A DNA stretch of 45,695 bases from Pseudomonas sp. Q11 (GTDB lineage Bacteria; Pseudomonadota; Gammaproteobacteria; Pseudomonadales; Pseudomonadaceae). Positions 35,098 through 45,695 of this stretch are shown piece by piece (position 1 is the stretch's first letter; each line of letters opens with the position of its first letter). The position numbers and the translations under genes were made by a program. The stretch spans positions 370,055-415,749 of the forward strand of contig NZ_JAKNQY010000002.1 of NCBI RefSeq assembly GCF_024494355.1, in the 5' to 3' direction. The notes below the pieces were generated by a model. That model had not been told where the DNA came from. It worked only from the letters and a program-made list of their open reading frames with translations, and did no database searches.

Positions 35098-36018
35098 TTA
35101 ATCCTCGAACCCGACCTGTTCATGGATCTCATCGACCTTGAGTTCCAGTCGGTAAGCCACGGCGATGAACAACGCCTGGCACAGGCACAGCGTGGCACTC
35201 AACGAGCGGAAGGCGAAAGAGCTGCCTTCGTTCACCAGCAGCACCGCATTGGCCCGTTTGGCCAGGGGCGACAGGTTGCTGTCGGTGATGATCAGCGTCT
35301 TGGCCTGATGATGCTGGGCAATGCGCAGGCAGTGCTGGGTTTCCTTGCCGTAGGGCGTAAAGCTGATGGCGATCACCAGGTCGTTGGCCCGCACGCTGCG
35401 CATTTGCTCGCGATAACTGCCCCCCAGGCCGGACACCAGATGGATGCGCTTGTTGGTGTGTTGCAGGTTATAGACCAGGTAGTCGGCCACTGCGAACGAG
35501 CGTCGCACCCCGACCACATAGATGTTGTCGGCGTTGACCACCAGGTCCACGGCTTTGTCGAAGGCCTGATCGTCCAACTCCAGGCCCAGGCGCTCGATGC
35601 CCGAGAGGGTGGCGTTGACGCATTCGCGCGCCAGGTCGCCGCCGCTGGCTTTCTGCGACTTGTTGGCGATCATGCTGCGGATGCGCTGCTGGTAGTTCTG
35701 CACCGGCGTGGTCTTGTGGGTATAGGCCTCGCGAAACAAGGCCTGCATTTCGCTGAACCCGCTGAAGCCGAAGCGCTGGGAGAACCGCACGATGGCCGAC
35801 GGATGCACTTCGCATTCGCGCGCAATGTCGCTGATGCGATCGACCATGATCCGGTCGCTTTGCTGGCTCATGTAACTGGCGATGCGTTTTAGCTGTCGCG
35901 GCAGGCTTTCATACTCGTCGGTAATCAGTTGCAGCAGACGCTCGGCATTGATCGGTGGGCTTGAAAGGGCGGGTTCGGACGCACTCTCGGACGGCGCCGG
36001 CAGATCGGGGCGGGTCAT
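35098..36018 (-). CDS. iolR: RpiR/MurR family regulator of inositol catabolism (IolR-type)
   Basis: A regulator of 306 residues. After a Pro/Ser-rich start of about 20 residues comes the RpiR-type helix-turn-helix (about 35-105, with VDRISDIARECEVHPSAIVRFSQRFGFSGFSEMQ). The SIS sugar-phosphate-binding domain (about 140-280) contains IYVVGVRRSFAVADYL and VIAISFTPYGKET. The ATG at 36018 is preferred over an upstream frame start at 36078. It is divergent from the iol operon, and a GGAA-N6-TTCC operator lies in the gap. It probably represses the iol genes until an inositol breakdown intermediate binds; the ligand is inferred. Confidence 0.9.
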   Translation of the reverse strand: MTRPDLPAPSESASEPALSSPPINAERLLQLITDEYESLPRQLKRIASYMSQQSDRIMVDRISDIARECEVHPSAIVRFSQRFGFSGFSEMQALFREAYTHKTTPVQNYQQRIRSMIANKSQKASGGDLARECVNATLSGIERLGLELDDQAFDKAVDLVVNADNIYVVGVRRSFAVADYLVYNLQHTNKRIHLVSGLGGSYREQMRSVRANDLVIAISFTPYGKETQHCLRIAQHHQAKTLIITDSNLSPLAKRANAVLLVNEGSSFAFRSLSATLCLCQALFIAVAYRLELKVDEIHEQVGFED

Positions 36019-36331
36019 AGAAAATCCTTCTGGCTTGTTCTTATAGGGCCGCCCGGGAAAAGGCCCGGCCCTCGACAATAGGTTGGCTGATCGCAGTCTA
36101 CAGCGTAGGCGCGGGGAAAATCATGAGCAGACACCGTTGCAGTCGCTGCTGAAACGATGCACTGCGTCTGGCGCGCTTCGGTGATAGCGTATTGGAAAAA
36201 ATATTCCACGTTAAAAAATTATAGAATAATTATTGATTATTGGTCGCTGCTCGTTTTAGTCTGCATCCACCAACAGCGTTGGCGCCAGTTTCGGTGGCAA
36301 GCGCGGGCTGATAAAAATAACAGGAGCCAGC
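36019..36331. other. 313-nt divergent gap between iolR and iolC
   Basis: On the iolR side AGGGCCG (36045-36051) faces CGGCCCT (36066-36072), a hairpin just upstream of the iolR start codon. An AT-rich tract at 36190-36240 contains the IolR-type operator. No other gene or RNA is seen. A reliable -35/-10 pair for iolC could not be fixed by eye; TAGAAT at 36222-36227 is a candidate -10. Confidence 0.55.
36194..36207. promoter_or_regulatory. GGAA-N6-TTCC operator for the inositol regulator
   Basis: GGAA (36194-36197), AAAATA, TTCC (36204-36207), flanked by T and A to give TGGAA/TTCCA. The GGAA-N6-TTCC motif is what I recall as the proposed IolR (RpiR-type) site upstream of inositol genes in Sinorhizobium. 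It lies 125 bp before iolC and 176 bp before iolR, so it could control both directions. Confidence 0.6.
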
Positions 36332-38269
36332 ATGGGCCAGACTCGTTTTGCCAGTGGGCGTCAATTGGATGTGATCTGCCTGGGACGCCTGGGCGTCGAC
36401 CTCTACGCGCAGCAAGTCGGAGCGCGCTTGGAAGATGTATCGAGCTTCGCCAAATACCTGGGTGGCTCGTCGGCCAACATCGCTTTCGGCACCGCACGGT
36501 TGGGGCTCAAGTCGGCGATGCTGAGCCGGGTAGGGGACGACCATATGGGCCGCTTCCTGGTGGAGTCCCTGGCGCGCGAGGGCTGCGATGTCAGTGGCAT
36601 CAAGATCGACCCTGAACGCCTGACGGCCATGGTCCTGCTGGGTATCAAGGACCGGGAAACCTTTCCCTTGGTGTTCTACCGGGAAAACTGCGCCGACATG
36701 GCGTTGCGCGCCGAGGACATCAATGAAACGTTCATTGCCTCCAGCAAGGCGCTGCTGATCACCGGCACTCATTTCTCTACCGAAGGCGTCTACAAGGCCA
36801 GCACCCAGGCACTGGATTACGCCGAGAAACACAGCGTCAAACGGGTGTTGGACATCGACTATCGCCCGGTACTCTGGGGCCTGGCAGGCAAGGCCGATGG
36901 CGAGACCCGGTTCGTCGCCGACCGGAAGGTCAGCCAGCACGTGCAAGGCATCCTGCGGCGTTTTGACCTGATCGTCGGCACCGAGGAAGAGTTCCTGATT
37001 GCCGGTGGCAGCGAAGACCTGTTGAGCGCATTGCGCACCGTGCGCTCGCTCACGACAGCGACCCTGGTGGTCAAGCTTGGCCCGCAGGGCTGCACGGTGA
37101 TCCACGGCGCCATCCCGAGCCGACTTGAAGACGGCGCCCTCTATCCCGGGGTTCGTGTCGAAGTCCTGAACGTCTTGGGCGCAGGTGATGCGTTCATGTC
37201 GGGTTTTCTCGCCGGTTGGCTGGAGGACGCCAGCGATGAACGCTGCTGCCAGTTGGCCAATGCCTGCGGTGGTCTGGTGGTGTCACGCCATGCCTGTGCC
37301 CCGGCGATGCCGACCCGGGCTGAACTCGACTACCTGTTCAACAGCCCCATGCCGATTACCCGGCCGGATCAGGACGTGGTATTGCAACGTCTGCATCAGG
37401 TCAGCGTGCCGCGCAAACAATGGAAACAACTGTTCATCTTTGCCTTCGATCATCGCTGGCAACTGGTGGAGCTGGCCCACAAAGGCGGGCGCGAGCTGAG
37501 CGCCATCAGCGAACTCAAGCAACTGTTCATCCAGGCCGTGGAGCGGGTCGAAGCCGACCTGAAACGTCAGGGCATTGAGGCCGATGTCGGTCTGCTGGCC
37601 GATCAACGTTTCGGCCAGGATTCGCTGAACGCCGCCACCGGACGTGACTGGTGGGTGGCGCGGCCGGTGGAAGTCCAGGGTTCGCGACCACTGGCGTTCG
37701 AACACGGGCGCTCCATTGGCAGCAACCTGATCGCCTGGCCACAGGAGCAGATCATCAAGTGCCTGGTGCAATTTCACCCCGACGACGAACCGCTGCTGCG
37801 CCTGGAGCAGGAGGCGCAACTGCTGGGGTTGTATCAGGCGTCCCAGGTCAGCGGTCACGAACTGCTGCTGGAGGTCATCCCGCCCAAGGATCATCCGTCG
37901 GCGCATCCGGACGTGCTCTATCGCGCCCTCAAGCGCCTCTACAACCTGGGCATCTTCCCGGCCTGGTGGAAAATCGAAGCCCAGACGGCAGACGAATGGA
38001 AGCAACTTGATGAGCTGATTCAACAGCGTGATCCCTATTGCCGAGGTGTGGTACTGCTGGGCCTCAACGCCCCGGCCGCTGCACTGGCTGAAGGCTTTCG
38101 CCAGGCCAGTCAGAGCACCACCTGCCGTGGGTTTGCTGTCGGACGGACGATTTTCCAGGAACCGAGTCGAGCCTGGCTGGTCGGGGAAATCGACGATGAA
38201 ACGTTGATCCGGCAGGTGCAGGACAGGTTTGTGCAGTTGATCGAGGCGTGGCGTGCTGCGCGAAGTTAA
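36332..38269 (+). CDS. iolC: bifunctional 5-dehydro-2-deoxygluconokinase / DUF2090 aldolase-like protein
   Basis: A fusion protein of 645 residues. The N-terminal 330 residues are a PfkB-family sugar kinase (LGGSSANIAFGTARLGLKSAMLSRVG near 48-73; catalytic aspartate D285 in NVLGAGDAFMSGF). The remainder (about 345-640) is DUF2090, a barrel domain proposed to replace IolJ as the 5-dehydro-2-deoxyphosphogluconate aldolase (FIFAFDHRWQLVELA, EVIPPKDHP, GFAVGRTIFQEP). It would thus phosphorylate and cleave the intermediate in one chain. No separate iolJ is seen in the window, consistent with that. The aldolase role is family-level inference. Confidence 0.93.
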   Translation: MGQTRFASGRQLDVICLGRLGVDLYAQQVGARLEDVSSFAKYLGGSSANIAFGTARLGLKSAMLSRVGDDHMGRFLVESLAREGCDVSGIKIDPERLTAMVLLGIKDRETFPLVFYRENCADMALRAEDINETFIASSKALLITGTHFSTEGVYKASTQALDYAEKHSVKRVLDIDYRPVLWGLAGKADGETRFVADRKVSQHVQGILRRFDLIVGTEEEFLIAGGSEDLLSALRTVRSLTTATLVVKLGPQGCTVIHGAIPSRLEDGALYPGVRVEVLNVLGAGDAFMSGFLAGWLEDASDERCCQLANACGGLVVSRHACAPAMPTRAELDYLFNSPMPITRPDQDVVLQRLHQVSVPRKQWKQLFIFAFDHRWQLVELAHKGGRELSAISELKQLFIQAVERVEADLKRQGIEADVGLLADQRFGQDSLNAATGRDWWVARPVEVQGSRPLAFEHGRSIGSNLIAWPQEQIIKCLVQFHPDDEPLLRLEQEAQLLGLYQASQVSGHELLLEVIPPKDHPSAHPDVLYRALKRLYNLGIFPAWWKIEAQTADEWKQLDELIQQRDPYCRGVVLLGLNAPAAALAEGFRQASQSTTCRGFAVGRTIFQEPSRAWLVGEIDDETLIRQVQDRFVQLIEAWRAARS

Positions 38270-38288
38270 AAGCTGTGAACACTGATCT

Positions 38289-38378
38289 TGTGGGAGCGAG
38301 CCTGCTCGCGATAGCGGACTGATAGTCAACATTAAGTCGCCTGACACACCGCTATCGCGAGCAGGCTCGCTCCCACAG
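38289..38378. repeat. REP inverted pair (GTGGGAGC family)
   Basis: Facing canonical copies (TGTGGGAGCGAGCCTGCTCG and its complement) lie between iolC and iolE inside the operon, leaving a 159-bp intercistronic gap. Confidence 0.85.
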
Positions 38379-38428
38379 GGTTCATCGCCGTCTTCAATGG
38401 TTAGGTAAAAACAATAAAAGGTGCAGCC

Positions 38429-39322
38429 ATGCCCGCTATTCGAATTGGCATCAACCCGATTTCCTGGAGCAACGACGACCTGCCATCGTTGGGTGGCGAG
38501 ACGCCGTTGAGTACGGCGCTGAGCGAAGGCAAGGAAATCGGTTACCAAGGTTTCGAACTCAATGGCAAGTTTCCCAAGGATGCCAAGGGCGTTGGCGATG
38601 TGCTGCGGCCCTATGACCTGGCGCTGGTCTCCGGCTGGTATTCCAGTCGCCTGGCCCGGCGCTCGGCGGCCGAAGAGATCGATGCCATCGCCAGCCATGT
38701 CGAGTTGTTGGCGCAAAACGGTGCGGCGGTGCTGGTGTACGGCGAGGTGGCCGATTCCATTCAAGGCCAGCGCATCCCGCTGATCGAGCGGCCGCGGTTT
38801 CACACGGATGAAGCCTGGCAAGACTACGCGGAAAAACTCACCGAACTGGCGCGCTTCACCCTGTCCCGCGGGGTGCGCCTGGCGTATCACCATCATATGG
38901 GCGCCTATGTCGAGTCGCCTTCGGACATCGACAAACTAATGGCCCTGACCGGCAGCGAAGTCGGCCTGCTGTTCGACTCGGGCCACTGCTACATGGGTGG
39001 CGGCGAACCCTTGCAGGTGTTGCGCAAGCACATCGAGCGCATTTGCCATGTGCATTTCAAGGACGTGCGCAAGCCTGTGGTGCAACTGGCGCGCAACAAC
39101 CTCTGGAGTTTCCCCGACTGCATCATCAACGGCACCTTCACCGTACCGGGTGACGGTGACATCGACTTCGCCGCGTTGCTGGACGTCCTGCTGGCCGCCG
39201 ACTATCACGGTTGGCTGGTCGTAGAAGCCGAACAGGATCCGGCCGTGGCCCCGAGTTATGCCTACGCCAAGAAAGGCTACGACACCCTGCGTGCCTTGCT
39301 GCAAGAGAGGACTGCGTCATGA
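38429..39322 (+). CDS. iolE: myo-inosose-2 dehydratase
   Basis: A TIM-barrel enzyme of 297 residues (xylose-isomerase/AP-endonuclease-2 fold) that dehydrates scyllo-inosose to 3D-trihydroxycyclohexane-dione. The start MPAIRIGINPISWSNDDLPSLGG is diagnostic. Metal-binding stretches include LAYHHHMGAYVES, GLLFDSGHCYMGGG, ICHVHFKDVRKP and WLVVEAEQDP. An AAAAGGTG precedes the ATG. The stop overlaps the start of iolB as ATGA. Confidence 0.95.
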   Translation: MPAIRIGINPISWSNDDLPSLGGETPLSTALSEGKEIGYQGFELNGKFPKDAKGVGDVLRPYDLALVSGWYSSRLARRSAAEEIDAIASHVELLAQNGAAVLVYGEVADSIQGQRIPLIERPRFHTDEAWQDYAEKLTELARFTLSRGVRLAYHHHMGAYVESPSDIDKLMALTGSEVGLLFDSGHCYMGGGEPLQVLRKHIERICHVHFKDVRKPVVQLARNNLWSFPDCIINGTFTVPGDGDIDFAALLDVLLAADYHGWLVVEAEQDPAVAPSYAYAKKGYDTLRALLQERTAS

Positions 39323-40128
39323 GCCTGTTGATCAAAAGCCAGCCAAGCGGCCAGACCATGGTCCAGCTACCCGCCGGCGAACTGGAGTATGTCGGGTTTG
39401 CCGCCTACCGCTTGAGCCTTGGTGAAAAGCTGCCGGTGGCTGCCGCCGACAAGGAACTGTGCCTGGTCTTGCTCAGCGGGCGCATCAGCCTCAAGGGTGA
39501 AGCGCCGGGGCAGGGCAGCTTCGACTGGGACAACCTGGGTGATCGTCAATCGGTGTTCGAGGACAAATCGCCCTACGCCATTTACCTGCCGCCCGGCAGC
39601 CAGGCCCAGGTGACCGCCCTGAGCGACGTGCAGCTGGCCGTGTGTGCCGCGCCGGGCGGCGACCAGAACAACTATGGCCCACGGTTGATCCGTCCCGACA
39701 ACATGAAGCGCAGCGTGCGCGGCAAGGGTGCCAACACTCGTTATGTCTGCGACATCCTGCCCGACAGTGAACCGGCCCATTCGCTGTTGGTGGTGGAAGT
39801 GCGCACGCCGTCGGGGCATTCATCGAGCTACCCGCCCCACAAGCACGACACCGACGACCTGCCACACCAAAGCTTTCTGGAAGAAACCTATTACCACCAG
39901 GTCAACCCGTCCCAAGGGTTCGTGTTCCAGCGGGTCTACACCGATGACCGCAGCATCGACCAGGCCATGGCCGTGGAAAACAGCGACCTGGTGGTGGTGC
40001 CCAAGGGTTACCACCCGGTCAGCGTGCCTTACGGGTACGAGTCGTATTACCTGAACGTCATGGCCGGTCCGAAGCGGGTCTGGCAATTCCATAACGATCC
40101 GCAGCACAGTTGGCTGCTCGATCTCTGA
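39319..40128 (+). CDS. iolB: 5-deoxy-glucuronate isomerase
   Basis: A cupin enzyme of 269 residues that converts 5-deoxy-D-glucuronate to 5-dehydro-2-deoxy-D-gluconate. Metal-binding residues are in SSSYPPHKHDTDDLPHQSFLEETYYHQVNPSQGFVFQRVY (about 170-212), and YHPVSVPYGYESYYLNVMAGP lies near the end. The ATG at 39319 overlaps the end of iolE by four bases. An open frame to 39211 lies within iolE and is not used. Confidence 0.95.
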   Translation: MSLLIKSQPSGQTMVQLPAGELEYVGFAAYRLSLGEKLPVAAADKELCLVLLSGRISLKGEAPGQGSFDWDNLGDRQSVFEDKSPYAIYLPPGSQAQVTALSDVQLAVCAAPGGDQNNYGPRLIRPDNMKRSVRGKGANTRYVCDILPDSEPAHSLLVVEVRTPSGHSSSYPPHKHDTDDLPHQSFLEETYYHQVNPSQGFVFQRVYTDDRSIDQAMAVENSDLVVVPKGYHPVSVPYGYESYYLNVMAGPKRVWQFHNDPQHSWLLDL

Positions 40129-40158
40129 CTTCCACCCTTTGCACGGAGAACAAGAACA

Positions 40159-41661
40159 ATGAGCGACGCCCCGGTAGTAGGCCATTACATCAGCGGTCGA
40201 GTGCAGGACAGCGACACCGCACGGTTCAGCAACGTCTTCAACCCGGCCACCGGCGCGGTCCAGGCCCGGGTGGCGCTGGCCGAACCGGGCACCGTCAAGG
40301 CCGCGGTGGCCTCGGCGCTGGCGGCATTCCCGGGCTGGTCCGAGCAATCCTCCTTGCGCCGTTCGCGGGTGATGTTCAAGTTCAAGGAATTGCTCGACCG
40401 CCATCATGACGAACTGGCGCAAATCATCAGTCGCGAGCACGGCAAGGTGCTGTCCGATGCCCATGGCGAGGTCACTCGTGGCATTGAGATTGTCGAGTAC
40501 GCCTGCGGTGCGCCGAACCTGCTCAAGACCGATTTCAGCGACAACATCGGCGGCGGCATCGACAACTGGAACCTGCGCCAGCCCTTGGGCGTGTGTGCCG
40601 GTGTCACGCCGTTCAACTTCCCGGTGATGGTGCCGCTGTGGATGATTCCCCTGGCACTGGTCACCGGCAACTGCTTCATCCTCAAGCCTTCGGAGCGTGA
40701 CCCGTCCGCCAGTTTGCTGATGGCCCGGCTGCTGACGGAGGCCGGGTTGCCGGACGGTGTGTTCAACGTGGTCCAGGGCGACAAAGTGGCGGTAAATGCG
40801 CTGTTGCAGCACCCGGACGTCGAAGCGATTTCCTTTGTCGGCTCCACGCCCATCGCCGAATACATCCATCAGCAGGGAACAGCGAACGGCAAGCGTGTAC
40901 AGGCGCTTGGCGGGGCAAAAAATCACATGATCGTCATGCCCGATGCCGACCTCGACCAGGCGGCGGACGCATTGATCGGCGCGGCCTACGGCTCGGCCGG
41001 TGAACGCTGCATGGCGATTTCCATTGCCGTGGCGGTGGGTGATGTGGGCGATGAATTGATTGCCAAACTGTTGCCTCGCATTGACCAGTTGAAAATCGGC
41101 AACGGCCAGCAACCCGGTACCGACATGGGGCCGCTGGTGACCGCCGAGCACAAGGCCAAGGTGGAAGGTTTCATCGACACCGGCGTGGCCGAGGGCGCTC
41201 GCCTGATCGTCGACGGCCGTGGTTTCACGGTGCCGGGGGCCGAGCAGGGTTTTTTTGTCGGCGCGACGCTGTTCGACCAGGTCACCGCCCAGATGAGCAT
41301 CTACCAGCAAGAGATCTTCGGCCCGGTGCTGGGCATCGTCCGCGTGGCGGATTTCGCCAGTGCCGTGGCCTTGATCAATGCTCACGAATTCGGCAACGGG
41401 GTGTCCTGCTTCACCCGTGACGGCGGTATTGCCCGGGCGTTTGCCCGCAGCATCAAGGTCGGCATGGTCGGCATCAACGTACCGATTCCGGTGCCCATGG
41501 CCTGGCATTCCTTTGGCGGCTGGAAGCGTTCGCTGTTCGGCGATCACCATGCCTACGGTGAAGAAGGTCTGCGCTTCTACAGCCGCTACAAAAGCGTGAT
41601 GCAGCGCTGGCCCGACAGCATCGCCAAGGGCCCCGAGTTCAGCATGCCGACTGCCCAATAA
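40159..41661 (+). CDS. iolA: methylmalonate-semialdehyde dehydrogenase (CoA-acylating)
   Basis: An aldehyde dehydrogenase of 500 residues that oxidises malonate semialdehyde from inositol (and methylmalonate semialdehyde from valine) to acetyl-CoA or propionyl-CoA. Cofactor motif [15 protein letters not shown] (about 152-166) and the catalytic cysteine C284 in [15 protein letters not shown] are present, as is the MmsA-type substitution of the general-base glutamate region ([11 protein letters not shown]). GGAGAAC lies before the ATG. Within the iol operon it completes the lower pathway; elsewhere in Pseudomonas a paralogue usually serves valine. Confidence 0.93.
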   Translation: MSDAPVVGHYISGRVQDSDTARFSNVFNPATGAVQARVALAEPGTVKAAVASALAAFPGWSEQSSLRRSRVMFKFKELLDRHHDELAQIISREHGKVLSDAHGEVTRGIEIVEYACGAPNLLKTDFSDNIGGGIDNWNLRQPLGVCAGVTPFNFPVMVPLWMIPLALVTGNCFILKPSERDPSASLLMARLLTEAGLPDGVFNVVQGDKVAVNALLQHPDVEAISFVGSTPIAEYIHQQGTANGKRVQALGGAKNHMIVMPDADLDQAADALIGAAYGSAGERCMAISIAVAVGDVGDELIAKLLPRIDQLKIGNGQQPGTDMGPLVTAEHKAKVEGFIDTGVAEGARLIVDGRGFTVPGAEQGFFVGATLFDQVTAQMSIYQQEIFGPVLGIVRVADFASAVALINAHEFGNGVSCFTRDGGIARAFARSIKVGMVGINVPIPVPMAWHSFGGWKRSLFGDHHAYGEEGLRFYSRYKSVMQRWPDSIAKGPEFSMPTAQ

Positions 41662-41690
41662 CCGTTTATGAATGCCGGAGGGATAACAAC

Positions 41691-42512
41691 ATGAACAAAC
41701 CCCTGCGTTTTGCCCTGAACCGAATGGTTGCCCCGCGCCTGTCACTGCCTGATTTCATTGACCTGGCGCTGGCCTTGAAAACCGATGCAATCGAGATTCG
41801 CAACGACCTGCAAGGAGTCGAGATCGAAAACGGCATGCCACCGGCACAGGTGCGTGAATTGTGCGAGGAGCGGGGTATCAAGGTGTTGTCGATCAACGCG
41901 CTGTATCCCTTCGACGTCTGGAACGAGGAGCGCCGTGCCCAGGCCGTGCGGCTGGCGGACTATGCCCGCGAATGCGGCGCCGAGGGGCTGGTGATGTGCC
42001 CGCTCAACGACCGCGCTGACCCGCGTAGCGAGGCTGAGCGCGCGGCGGGGCTGCACATGGCCCTCAGTGAACTGGCGCCAATCCTGCGGGCCTTTGGCAT
42101 CTACGGTTTCATCGAACCCCTGGGCTTCGAGGAGTGCTCGCTGCGGCGCAAACGCACGGCGGTCGAGGCGATCAAGAGCGTTGACGGGCTGGATGTATTC
42201 CGCCTGGTGCACGACACCTTTCACCATCATCTGGCCGATGAGCAGGAATTTTTCCCCGAGCTGACCGGGCTGGTACACATCTCCGGTGTCGAGGATGCCC
42301 AGGCACCCTTGACGACCATCCGCGACGGCCACCGCGTGCTGGTGGGCGAGGCCGACATCCTGGGCAATGCCGCGCAGATCGAGGCGTTGCGGGCCGGTGG
42401 TTACGAGGGCTACCTGTCCTTCGAACCATTTGCCCAGAGCATTCATGAACTGGCCGACATCCGCCAGGCATTGGGGGCGAGTATGAACCACTTGCAAAAC
42501 CCCCAGGCCTGA
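41691..42512 (+). CDS. iolI: TIM-barrel sugar isomerase, probable 2-keto-myo-inositol isomerase
   Basis: An AP-endonuclease-2-fold protein of 273 residues related to IolI, which interconverts inosose isomers. Expected metal residues are in GFIEPLGFEECSLRRK (about 138-153), VHDTFHHHLAD (about 173-183), GLVHISGVED (about 195-204) and YLSFEPFAQS (about 242-251). GGAGG precedes the ATG. It lies 29 bp after iolA, ahead of a REP pair and iolD. The exact substrate could be 2-keto-inositol or a related keto-sugar. Confidence 0.88.
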   Translation: MNKPLRFALNRMVAPRLSLPDFIDLALALKTDAIEIRNDLQGVEIENGMPPAQVRELCEERGIKVLSINALYPFDVWNEERRAQAVRLADYARECGAEGLVMCPLNDRADPRSEAERAAGLHMALSELAPILRAFGIYGFIEPLGFEECSLRRKRTAVEAIKSVDGLDVFRLVHDTFHHHLADEQEFFPELTGLVHISGVEDAQAPLTTIRDGHRVLVGEADILGNAAQIEALRAGGYEGYLSFEPFAQSIHELADIRQALGASMNHLQNPQA

Positions 42513-42540
42513 CACAGTCCTCAAAATGATGAAGAACCCC

Positions 42541-42631
42541 TGTGGGAGCGAGCCTGCTCGCGATAGCAGTGGTTCAGTCACCTGTATGCCAGCAGACGGG
42601 ACGCCTTCGCGAGCAGGCTCGCTCCCACAGG
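42541..42631. repeat. REP inverted pair (GTGGGAGC family)
   Basis: Facing canonical copies separate iolI from iolD within the operon (164-bp gap). The TGTGGGAGCGAGCCTGCTCG arm is the same sequence as in the element between iolC and iolE. Confidence 0.85.
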
Positions 42632-42676
42632 GATTGAGTAAATTTGCCAAATTTGCATTCCAGACAAGGTGCAAGC

Positions 42677-45648
<2,972 letters not shown>

Positions 45649-45658
45649 ATGCATTCCC

Positions 45659-45695
45659 TGTGGGAGCGGGCTTGCTCGCGAAGGCGTTGGGTCAG
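45659..45695. repeat. REP copy cut by the window end
   Basis: CTGTGGGAGCGGGCTTGCTC followed by GCGAAGGCG is the left copy of a GTGGGAGC-family element downstream of iolG. Its partner would lie beyond the window. Confidence 0.75.

Noticed and set aside
39820..41745. A minus-strand open frame of 641 codons opposite iolB and iolA
   Set aside because: Shadow of the two iol genes, with no recognisable motif or ribosome binding site.
42513..42676. A separate promoter and operon boundary for iolD-iolG
   Set aside because: The gap is mostly a REP pair; no convincing -35/-10 was found, so a single iol operon with internal REPs is the simpler reading.

Overview
The window reads as chromosomal DNA of a Pseudomonas of the fluorescens group. 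The reasons are high GC with strong third-position bias, an OprD-type porin, a bkd operon with its own Lrp-type activator next to ilvE, an hcnABC cyanide synthase operon, DUF1652 and DUF6124 genes, and intergenic gaps filled with Pseudomonas-style REP palindromes (about 16 elements of three sequence families). No rRNA, tRNA, CRISPR array, prophage or transposase was seen.

Layout. (1) 1-2000: AraC regulator divergent from an EamA exporter. (2) 2174-9111: ilvE, then the branched-chain keto acid dehydrogenase operon bkdA1-bkdA2-bkdB-lpdV (minus strand), with bkdR divergent. (3) 9242-16475: a hexuronate oxidation operon (minus strand) of uronate dehydrogenase, SMP-30 lactonase, TRAP transporter PQM and a mutarotase-like epimerase, preceded by an OprD porin. 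The udh and oprD promoters share the same operator-promoter layout. (4) 16476-17655: a long gap ending in what looks like a highly structured RNA leader in front of a small DUF6124 gene. (5) 17964-26610: reductive pyrimidine catabolism, with a RutR-like TetR regulator, preA, preT, hydA, an NCS1 nucleobase permease and a carbamoyl amidohydrolase. hydA and the permease are separated by a 622-nt AT-rich region containing several palindromes. (6) 26797-30993: a PAS-PAS-PAS-LuxR regulator, a DUF1652 protein and a two-component system. (7) 31271-34270: hcnABC, with an ANR-like box and GGA motifs in its leader. (8) 34457-45648: inositol catabolism, with an RpiR-type regulator (plus a GST gene) divergent from iolC-iolE-iolB-iolA-iolI-iolD-iolG, and a GGAA-N6-TTCC operator in the divergent gap.

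Taken together this is a nutrient-scavenging region: branched-chain amino acids, plant-derived uronates, pyrimidines and inositol each have enzymes, several have their own uptake system and local regulator, and a secondary-metabolite operon (HCN) lies among them. Most genes belong to known families. The least explained element is the folded leader at about 17041-17313. Its predicted helices are capped by UUCG and GAAA tetraloops, contain G-U wobbles that favour plus-strand transcription, and end in a hairpin that covers the ribosome binding site of the DUF6124 gene.
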